From: a virus
Reading direction: 5' to 3' (one strand)
Virus record (IMG/VR): IMGVR_UViG_3300025769_000784
Coordinates: 1 to 24,988 of that record
Length of the DNA: 24,988 nucleotides
Within the stretch, counting starts at the first letter, position 1; each line of letters opens with the position of its first letter. Both the position numbers and the translations under genes were made by a program. The notes below the pieces were generated by a model, which worked only from the letters and a program-made list of their open reading frames with translations, had not been told where the DNA came from and ran no database searches. Positions 19,584 through 24,988 of the stretch are shown here, in pieces.

Positions 19584-19863
19584 TGTAGGAGTATCACAAA
19601 CTGGAAAAGTAAATGTCATGACATCAGATCAAGGCGGATTAACAAACGAACAAATAGCGGATTTGGCCGTTGATAAAATAGTCAGCATCTCCGAACAAGC
19701 TCCGCCACATATTAGACAACAAGCTAAACAATTCAGAGAATATCTTAAAAAAGTATTGTATCATTATCTACTATTGGCAAGAAAGGAAGAACGTGGTACT
19801 ATTATTCAAGCCTTGAGATCAAGTGGTCAAAAGGAAATGGCTGAATATATAAGGAGACTCTAA
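19576..19863 (+). CDS. Conserved small tail-region protein, GTG start
   Basis: A 95-aa helical protein. The best start is GTG at 19576, because GAGGAG at 19563-19568 lies 7 nt upstream. The upstream in-frame ATG (19561) has no ribosome binding site. The body reads NEQIADLAVDKIVSISEQAP, then RQQAKQFREYLKKVLYHYLL, and ends SGQKEMAEYIRRL. I recall this as a widespread unnamed phage family with the C-terminal GQKELAexIRRL. It overlaps the preceding gene by 8 nt. Function is unknown, possibly a small tail component or chaperone. Confidence 0.82.
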   Translation: MFNVGVSQTGKVNVMTSDQGGLTNEQIADLAVDKIVSISEQAPPHIRQQAKQFREYLKKVLYHYLLLARKEERGTIIQALRSSGQKEMAEYIRRL

Positions 19864-19864
19864 T

Positions 19865-20320
19865 ATGGCTATAGCACAAGCAATGTGTACTTCCTTCAAG
19901 AAAGAGTTGTTAGAAGGTGTACACAATTTTAAACTAAGCGGTGGTGACACTTTCAAATTAGCACTTTATGCAGAAGGTAGTGGTGGTAAATCATCTACAA
20001 CTGCAACACTAGGAGCTGCAACTACTGCATTTACAACAACTGGTGAAGTCGCATCTAGTGGTTCATATGCAACTGGTGGTGGTTCTTTAACAAGAGTAAA
20101 TCCAGCAACATCTGGAACAACTGCATTTACAGATTTTGCTGATCTAAGTTTTACAACTGCAACAATTACTGCGATGGGTGCTTTAATATACAATAGCTCA
20201 GACAGTAATAAAGCTGTTGCTGTTTTGGATTTTACATCCAACAAAACCTCTACAGCAGGAACATTTACAATACAATTTCCAACTGCGGATGCTTCAAACG
20301 CTATTATCAGAATAGCCTAA
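19865..20320 (+). CDS. Conserved Thr/Ala-rich structural protein
   Basis: A 151-aa protein starting MAIAQAMCTSFKKELLEGVH, then GDTFKLALYAEGS, repeated Thr/Ala/Ser segments and the strongly conserved-looking end TAGTFTIQFPTADASNAIIR. I recognise the family as common among phage structural genes, without a defined role. It is beta-rich and nearly free of charge clusters, which fits a virion surface or tail protein. AAGGAG lies 8 nt before the ATG. Confidence 0.82.
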   Translation: MAIAQAMCTSFKKELLEGVHNFKLSGGDTFKLALYAEGSGGKSSTTATLGAATTAFTTTGEVASSGSYATGGGSLTRVNPATSGTTAFTDFADLSFTTATITAMGALIYNSSDSNKAVAVLDFTSNKTSTAGTFTIQFPTADASNAIIRIA

Positions 20321-20334
20321 TCAAAGGCTAACCG

Positions 20335-21297
20335 ATGGCGAACATTAACGGTTGGGGTCGAGGCACATGGGGAGAAGGAGCATGGAGCTCTCCTCTTCCT
20401 GTAGAAGTTACTGGTGTTTCTGGTACTACGGCACTTGGTAATGAAGTAGCCTCTGCTGGAGCTACTGTTACTCCTACCGGGATTTCTGCAACCTCATCTT
20501 TAGGTAACACAGTTGAAACTGGAACTGCTAAAGTTACCCCAACGGGTGTTCAGGGTTCTGGACAACTTGGGGATGAAATTACAAGACCACAAATTGTAGT
20601 CGGTGTAACGGGTGTTCAAGCCACTAGTGCTCTTGGAACGGCTGAAGCGGCTGGACAAACAATTATTTCCCCTACTGGATCGAGTGCAACTGGTGCGATT
20701 GGCGACACAGTTGAAACTGGGACGGGTACTTTTACTCTTACTGGCGTAAGTGGTACTTCTTCTGCAGGTGATGTAGCAATAATAGGAAATTCTTCTGTTA
20801 CTGGAGTAGGTCTTGCTGCAACTGGAGAAACAGGAACGGTAACTGCCCTTCCATCGATAGAGGTTGTACCAACGGGTGTTTCTAGCACTGGTGAGATTGG
20901 CGATGCTTTAGCGGCGGGTGGAGCTAAAGTTGTTGAGGATGCTATCACAGGTACTGTTAATATTGGTGAGGAAGCCGTAAAAGGTGATGCTAATATTTTT
21001 GTAAGTGGCGTTTCTGCTACTGGAAACAACGGCACTGTTAATATTATTGGTGGTTGTAATTTCGTTTCTACGTCTGTAATTGGCACAACTTCTTTGGGTG
21101 AAGAAACTATTCTAACAGAAATACCCGTTCCAGTTACAGGTATTTCTGGAACCGAAGGTATAGGAACACTTGTCATAATACCTGAATGTGTGGTATCTTT
21201 AACTGGAATTAGTGCCACTGGTGCAACTGGTGAGGAGCAAGTTTATAGTTTAATTGAGCCAGACCAACTGGCAAACTGGGTAGAAAAGGCGGCATAA
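20335..21297 (+). CDS. Repeat-rich tail fibre/spike-like protein
   Basis: A 320-aa protein. The N-terminal motif INGWGRGTWGEGAWSS (4-19) is followed by about 12-13 imperfect repeats of 20-23 residues, with consensus TGVSATxxLGdxvxxgxxxVxP, and a short non-repeat end (EPDQLANWVEKAA). Each repeat is predicted to be a pair of beta strands, so the protein should form a beta-stacked or trimeric fibre shaft. There are few charged residues and only two cysteines. The Trp/Gly N-terminus resembles a segment of the nozzle-like protein at 24269. The only Shine-Dalgarno is weak (AAAGG), and a small hairpin TAGCC/GGCTA (20313-20330) overlaps it. Confidence 0.82.
   Translation: MANINGWGRGTWGEGAWSSPLPVEVTGVSGTTALGNEVASAGATVTPTGISATSSLGNTVETGTAKVTPTGVQGSGQLGDEITRPQIVVGVTGVQATSALGTAEAAGQTIISPTGSSATGAIGDTVETGTGTFTLTGVSGTSSAGDVAIIGNSSVTGVGLAATGETGTVTALPSIEVVPTGVSSTGEIGDALAAGGAKVVEDAITGTVNIGEEAVKGDANIFVSGVSATGNNGTVNIIGGCNFVSTSVIGTTSLGEETILTEIPVPVTGISGTEGIGTLVIIPECVVSLTGISATGATGEEQVYSLIEPDQLANWVEKAA
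20404..21234 (+). repeat. Tandem degenerate repeats of about 60-69 nt in the fibre gene
   Basis: Roughly 12-13 in-frame units encode variants of TG(V/I)S(A/G)T--LG(D/N)-V. Some DNA words recur exactly, such as ACGGGTGTT (several copies) and ACAGTTGAAACTGG (near 20510 and 20708), but most units differ at the DNA level. This indicates an old, selected repeat array with some recent exchange. Confidence 0.78.
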
Positions 21298-21300
21298 ATT

Positions 21301-22383
21301 ATGGCAGAATATACTAATGATTTAAGATTAAAAGAAATAGCTACAGGTGATGAATCTGGAACTTGGGGTACATCGACAAACACAAACCTAGAACTAATAG
21401 GTGAAGGTTTAAGTTTTACCACAAAAGATTGTTTTGCCTCTAATGCAGATCAAACAGAAACTGTGGCAGATGGTTCAACAGACCCATTAAGAGGTATGTA
21501 CGTTAAGGTAACATCTTCTGCAACATTATCTGCAACAAGAGTTCTTACTATTCTACCAAACACAGTAAGTAGATTACAATTTATTGAAAATGCTACAACA
21601 GGTAGTCAAATAATAACTATAAAACAAGGTTCAGGTTCAACTGTTAATATTGCAAATGGAGAAGTTAAGGCAGTATATTTAGACGGAGCTGGAAGTGGAG
21701 CGGCAGTTGTTGATGCGTTTACAGATTTAAATTTAGGTGGTAATCCAACATCGACCACACAAACAGCGGGTAACAATACCACAAGACTTGCGACTACAGC
21801 ATTTGTAACAACAGCAGTCGGTAATGCAGAGCCATTTCCATCGGGTACATCAATGTTGTTTCAACAAACATCAGCACCTACTGGTTGGACAAAGCAATCA
21901 ACTCACAATGATAAAGCACTAAGGCTAACATCTGGAACTGTAGGAACTGGTGGTAGTGTAGCTTTTACTACTGCAATGGCAACTCCTGCCGTTAGTTTGG
22001 GTAGTGTTACTGGTAATCCTGGAACAAACCAAACTGTAAGTGCAGGAAACTTGGCTGTAAGTATGAGTGGTAACATCTCAAATACAACATTATCAACAAA
22101 TCAAATTCCAAGTCACGAACATACCACTGCTCTTGGTGCAGGTGGTACGAATCATTTGGCTATTATAAATGCTTCAGTTAACACACAAGCTGCAACTTTC
22201 TATAATTTAGGAGGGAATACTGGTGGTGGTGGATCACACAATCACGGACATAATTTAAGTGGCAGTATGACTGGTGCTCCAACTTTAAGTGGTAATGTAA
22301 CTGCAGGTAACTTAGCAGTAGCCGCTTCAACTGCCACTATTAATGTGCAATATGTAGACTTTATTATAGCTAATAAGGATTAA
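21301..22383 (+). CDS. Tail fibre with collar-like, His-rich receptor-binding tip
   Basis: A 360-aa fibre. The N-terminal 35 residues (YTNDLRLKEIATGDESGTWG) look like the virion-attachment domain I know from marine phage fibres. A beta-rich shaft follows to about residue 175. From about 180, PSGTSMLFQQTSAPTGW starts a phage tail-collar-like domain. It contains IPSHEH (about 269-274) and GSHNHGHN (about 311-318), His-x-His motifs that in the T4 gp37 tip coordinate metal ions. It ends VQYVDFIIANKD, a typical closing strand. The ribosome binding site is weak; the gap to the repeat-fibre gene is only 3 nt, so coupling is likely. Confidence 0.88.
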   Translation: MAEYTNDLRLKEIATGDESGTWGTSTNTNLELIGEGLSFTTKDCFASNADQTETVADGSTDPLRGMYVKVTSSATLSATRVLTILPNTVSRLQFIENATTGSQIITIKQGSGSTVNIANGEVKAVYLDGAGSGAAVVDAFTDLNLGGNPTSTTQTAGNNTTRLATTAFVTTAVGNAEPFPSGTSMLFQQTSAPTGWTKQSTHNDKALRLTSGTVGTGGSVAFTTAMATPAVSLGSVTGNPGTNQTVSAGNLAVSMSGNISNTTLSTNQIPSHEHTTALGAGGTNHLAIINASVNTQAATFYNLGGNTGGGGSHNHGHNLSGSMTGAPTLSGNVTAGNLAVAASTATINVQYVDFIIANKD

Positions 22384-22384
22384 T

Positions 22385-22687
22385 ATGAAGTTAGAAGTAG
22401 AAGATAATTGTCCACTTAATAACTTTAAAAAATGCAAACAGTTTAAATGTGCATGGTTTGTGCAAATGAAAGGTACAAATCCAAATGATGGTAAAGAAGT
22501 AGATGAATATGCTTGTGCTATGGCATGGTTGCCAATGTTGTTAGTAGAGAATGCAATGCAGTCAAGACAAGCAGGAGCTGCAATAGAATCATTTAGAAAT
22601 GAAATGGTAAAGGCAAATGAGTCAAATCAAAACTTATTACAATTATCAAAGTTTATGGAACAAAGAACAAATAAGGCATTATTATAA
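22385..22687 (+). CDS. Small four-cysteine protein beside the fibre gene
   Basis: A 100-aa protein. C9, C17, C22 and C44 (EDNCPLNNFKKCKQFKCAWF, then YACAMAWLP) could bind a metal or Fe-S centre. The second half is a long helix (SFRNEMVKANESNQNLLQLS). I recognise the family as recurring immediately downstream of fibre genes in marine phages, with no known function. The 1-nt gap to the fibre and 1-nt overlap with the oxygenase gene suggest a functional trio, which is inference. Confidence 0.82.
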   Translation: MKLEVEDNCPLNNFKKCKQFKCAWFVQMKGTNPNDGKEVDEYACAMAWLPMLLVENAMQSRQAGAAIESFRNEMVKANESNQNLLQLSKFMEQRTNKALL

Positions 22688-23274
22688 TGAATGATATGTC
22701 AAAAATTAAAAATATGACATTTATATCTGGATACGAAAACATAGCTTCTGATGACTACTGCGACAGAATGATTGCTAAATTTGAGTTATTATTAAAAGAT
22801 TCTTCTGTTCATATGGCATATGGTTCAGAGCAAAATGGTTCTAAAAACAGAAAAGATTTTCAATTTTATTTTGATGAAAAAAGAAATGATACAGAAGATT
22901 TGGCTACAGAAACTCATAAGATATTAGATATTGCTTTAGCAAAATATATGGATGAGTTTCCATCGTTTGCTATAATACCATGTTACAGTAGAGTTATAAA
23001 AGTTCAGAAAACACCACCTAAAGGGGGGTTTCACGAATGGCACAGAGAACATTTTCTTGGTGAAGCATCACATAGAATATTAGCATGGACAATTTATTTA
23101 AATGATATACCTAAAGGTGAAGGTGAAACTGAGTTTCTTGAGTATGGCGTAAAAGTACAACCCAAAAAAGGAAGTGTTTGTTTTTTTCCTGCCTCTTGGA
23201 CACATACTCATAGAGGAAATGCAGTTTACACAAAAGATAAATATATAGCAACTGGTTGGTACTATCAAGTTTAA
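22687..23274 (+). CDS. 2OG-Fe(II) oxygenase, prolyl-4-hydroxylase-like
   Basis: A 195-aa protein with a C-terminal double-stranded beta-helix dioxygenase domain. The iron-binding H-x-E is H119-R-E121 in FHEWHREHF. The distal His is H173 or H175 in WTHTHRGN, and a basic residue such as K185 in TKDKYIATGW may hold 2-oxoglutarate. The pattern RILAWTIYLND-GEGETEFLEY between them is typical of phage and bacterial prolyl-hydroxylase-like enzymes. It would hydroxylate a protein side chain using O2 and 2-oxoglutarate. Its place between fibre genes suggests a tail protein as substrate, but a host target is possible. An internal Met at residue 4 is an alternative start. Confidence 0.9.
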   Translation: MNDMSKIKNMTFISGYENIASDDYCDRMIAKFELLLKDSSVHMAYGSEQNGSKNRKDFQFYFDEKRNDTEDLATETHKILDIALAKYMDEFPSFAIIPCYSRVIKVQKTPPKGGFHEWHREHFLGEASHRILAWTIYLNDIPKGEGETEFLEYGVKVQPKKGSVCFFPASWTHTHRGNAVYTKDKYIATGWYYQV

Positions 23275-23285
23275 GGAGAAAAATT

Positions 23286-23684
23286 ATGGCAAAAATAATA
23301 TATATATGTGAAGGTCAAGAAGAAAATACATCACGAATAGTTATTGACGGTGAGTACATTGACTCAGCAAACTTTGTTGGTTTTGTTGATAGTAATATTC
23401 ATGCTATTCAATGGGATGGTACAAGTGGAGAAATTGAATATAAAGATGATACACCAAATGCAACTATATCTGACATATCTTCTTATGGTTTTGAAACAAA
23501 ATTTGCTACAGAAAAACAAACAATAGCCGATGCCGAAGCTGATAGAATTGCTAACATGACATATGCAGAAAAAAGGCAAGCTGAGTATCCAATGATTCAA
23601 GATCAACTAGATGACATTTATCACAATGGTATTGATGGTTGGAAAGGTACAATTAAAGCAATTAAAGATAAGTATCCTAAATAA
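23286..23684 (+). CDS. Fibre-associated protein with XkdW-like C-terminal motif
   Basis: A 132-aa protein. AAGGAG at 23273-23278 and the ATG at 23286 fix the start; a longer in-frame version from 23256 would overlap the oxygenase and lacks a signal. The N-terminal 90 residues are mixed beta (IYICEGQEENTSRIVIDGEY). The C-terminus, EYPMIQDQLDDIYHNGIDGW, KGTIKAIKDKYPK, is a signature common in small proteins encoded beside tail-fibre genes (XkdW-like, fibre assembly or attachment). It is therefore probably a fibre chaperone or small fibre-linked protein. Confidence 0.82.
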   Translation: MAKIIYICEGQEENTSRIVIDGEYIDSANFVGFVDSNIHAIQWDGTSGEIEYKDDTPNATISDISSYGFETKFATEKQTIADAEADRIANMTYAEKRQAEYPMIQDQLDDIYHNGIDGWKGTIKAIKDKYPK

Positions 23685-23695
23685 AAGTTAGTTTG

Positions 23696-24265
23696 ATGCC
23701 AATAACGTCTTTAAAATTTAGACCAGGAATAAATAAAGAGACAACATCTTACTCAAATAAAGGTGGATGGAACGATTGCGATAAAATTCGCTTTCGTTTT
23801 GGTTATCCAGAAAAAATTGGCGGTTGGGAAAAATATGCTACTGGAACTTTTTTAGGAACATCAAGAACTTTACATTCTTGGGCAAATTTAGAAGGTGATA
23901 AGCTTTTAGGATTAGGAACTGAACAAAAATTTTATATTGAACAATCACAAACGTACAATGATATTACTCCAATAAGACGTAAAGTCGTTAATGGTGTTGT
24001 AATTTTTGATATTAATGGAAACCCAATTATAACAACTGTATCAGGAAATGCTGGCACTGGTGCTGTTGGAACAGTTGTTATAGAGTCAGCTTACGAAGTA
24101 AAATCAACTAACCCAGAAAATAATTTGAGAATATTAGGAACTACAGGTCTTGGAACAGTAACTATAAACACTCCTCCGTCTTCTGCAAATTTATTTGGAA
24201 CTGGAACAGTAGGGAATGTAACTGTGTCTATTACTAATGAATCAACAGTTATAGTGGGTGATTAA
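23696..24265 (+). CDS. N-terminal part of a tail nozzle/hub-like protein, ended by an in-frame stop
   Basis: The start is ATG 23696, giving 189 aa. The first 95 residues (PITSLKFRPGINKETTSYSN, GGWNDCDKIRFRFGYPEKIG, LHSWANLEGDKLLGLGTEQK) are the N-terminus of a large phage tail protein I know as one continuous chain of several hundred residues, similar in character to P22 gp10/T7 gp12-type nozzle proteins. Residues about 115-189 are Gly/Thr/Val-rich and resemble fibre repeats (GNAGTGAVGTVVI, GTTGLGTVTI, GTGTVGNVTVSI). TAA at 24263-24265 ends the frame, and the same frame resumes 3 nt later at ATG 24269 with the next expected part. This is a broken or naturally split gene. Confidence 0.78.
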   Translation: MPITSLKFRPGINKETTSYSNKGGWNDCDKIRFRFGYPEKIGGWEKYATGTFLGTSRTLHSWANLEGDKLLGLGTEQKFYIEQSQTYNDITPIRRKVVNGVVIFDINGNPIITTVSGNAGTGAVGTVVIESAYEVKSTNPENNLRILGTTGLGTVTINTPPSSANLFGTGTVGNVTVSITNESTVIVGD

Positions 24266-24268
24266 AAT

Positions 24269-24988
24269 ATGGCAATAACATTCACAACGGCAACCGACAG
24301 CACTAGTGTAACTGTAAACGACACTACTCATGGAGCTATAGAAGGAGATTTTGTAACCTTTAGTAATGCAGACACAGGCAACACTACTTTAAACACTCAA
24401 TTGAATAATGAGTTTTCTATAACATCGATTACAAATACTAACAGTTATGTGATAACTTTAAGCGATAATGCAGCCGCAGCTTTGTCTAGTTCGGGATCAG
24501 CGGATGCAGAGTATCAATTAAACATTGGATTAAATACAGTTGTACCTGGTAGTGGCTGGGGTGCTGGTACATGGGGTGCAGATGGTTGGGGATTAGCTTC
24601 AACTGATGTTGTTGGTGGTGGCACAATTAGACTTTGGTCACAAGATAATTTTGGAGAAGATTTAATTTTTAATGAAAAAGATAGTTTTATTTTTTATTGG
24701 GATAAAACTCTTGGAACAGGTGCAAGGGCAAAAAATTTAATAGAACTATCTGACGCAGCTCCAACTAAATCAAGAAAAGTAATAGTATCTGAAAGAGATC
24801 GTCATGTCATTTGTTTTGGTGCTAATCCTATAGGATCTTCAACGCAAGATAGATTGTTAGTAAGATTTAGCACACAAGAAAATCCATTTCAATGGATACC
24901 AAGTGCGACTAATACGGCAGGTGATTTGAGAATAGGTTCTGGTTCTGAAATTATAACTGCTGTAAAAACAAGACGAGAGATAGTTGTT
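24269..24988 (+). CDS. Second part of the tail nozzle/hub-like protein (runs off the window)
   Basis: 240 codons, open to the right edge and in the same frame as the preceding part, separated by TAA AAT. The segments TVNDTTHGAIEGDFVTFSNA, GSGWGAGTWGADGW (about 95-108), TIRLWSQDNFGEDLIFNEKD, VIVSERDRHVICFGANP, QDRLLVRFSTQENPFQW and GDLRIGSGSEIITAVKTRRE follow the order expected for the central beta-propeller-like body of this tail protein family. No ribosome binding site precedes ATG 24269, so initiation would need coupling after termination, or the TAA is read through, or it is a recent mutation or sequencing error. Confidence 0.8.
   Translation, partial: MAITFTTATDSTSVTVNDTTHGAIEGDFVTFSNADTGNTTLNTQLNNEFSITSITNTNSYVITLSDNAAAALSSSGSADAEYQLNIGLNTVVPGSGWGAGTWGADGWGLASTDVVGGGTIRLWSQDNFGEDLIFNEKDSFIFYWDKTLGTGARAKNLIELSDAAPTKSRKVIVSERDRHVICFGANPIGSSTQDRLLVRFSTQENPFQWIPSATNTAGDLRIGSGSEIITAVKTRREIVV

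Noticed and set aside
20616-21218. 200-aa reverse-strand frame opposite the repeat fibre
   Set aside because: It is long only because the fibre's Gly/Thr/Val codon pattern lacks stops on the complement; there is no start signal and no reverse-strand gene anywhere else.
1-24988. tRNA genes, CRISPR arrays, insertion sequences, integrase or attachment sites
   Set aside because: No cloverleaf, regularly spaced direct repeats, transposase or recombinase motif was seen on either strand when reading by eye.

Overview
The window is a 25 kb piece of the packaging, head and tail (late) region of a tailed, probably podovirus-like, dsDNA phage. All supported genes lie on the + strand, are packed with 4-nt (ATGA) or 1-nt (TAATG) overlaps or very short gaps, and are A+T-rich. 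Low GC, many very small Lys-rich proteins, a phage GroES-like cochaperonin, a 2OG-Fe(II) oxygenase and a holin resembling the 3-TM gene-transfer-agent type together suggest a marine phage of an alphaproteobacterium such as SAR11/Pelagibacter. That host guess is inference. No integrase, lysogeny module, tRNA, CRISPR array or insertion sequence is visible.

Layout. 1-96: tail of an upstream gene. 120-149: strong intrinsic terminator. 247-275: sigma70-like promoter that would give a leaderless or nearly leaderless mRNA. 283-929: a small unknown protein and an HTH protein. 939-970: perfect hairpin that buries the ribosome binding site of the next gene. 972-8915: a 663-aa disordered-looking protein, large terminase, four small or medium basic Gly-Gly-motif proteins, a P22-like portal and further small basic proteins. 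8924-10786: membrane/lysis cluster (single-TM protein, two tiny membrane proteins, 3-TM holin) ending in a mini zinc-binding protein. 10786-14387: capsid assembly (GroES-like, coiled-coil scaffold candidate, decoration candidate, Mu gpT-like major capsid). 14407-14434: second strong terminator. 14498-17222: two beta-rich virion protein candidates, then a run of tiny Lys/Arg/Gly-rich proteins. 17222-24988: neck and tail (P22 gp4-like and SU10-like adaptors, a Rossmann-type glycosyltransferase-like protein, a repeat-rich fibre, a fibre with a collar-like His-rich tip, a Cys-rich protein, a prolyl-hydroxylase-like oxygenase, a fibre-associated protein, and a nozzle/hub-like protein interrupted by an in-frame stop).

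How it fits together. Terminase and portal package DNA into a head built from the gpT-like capsid protein, probably folded by host GroEL with the phage GroES-like protein. The two adaptors join portal to tail. The nozzle/hub, fibres and fibre-associated proteins form the host-recognition end. The holin-type proteins should act at lysis, although no endolysin is seen here.

The most unusual signal is a short Gly-Gly motif (roughly x-x-G-G-x-V/I/M, often M-x-x-G-G, within a Lys/Arg-rich tail) carried by at least eight otherwise dissimilar proteins across the head region. The clearest case is two adjacent 68-aa proteins with unrelated first 50 residues and an identical 16-residue tail encoded with many synonymous differences. 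This looks like a selected modular tag, for example for entry into the capsid or DNA condensation; its function is not established by the sequence.
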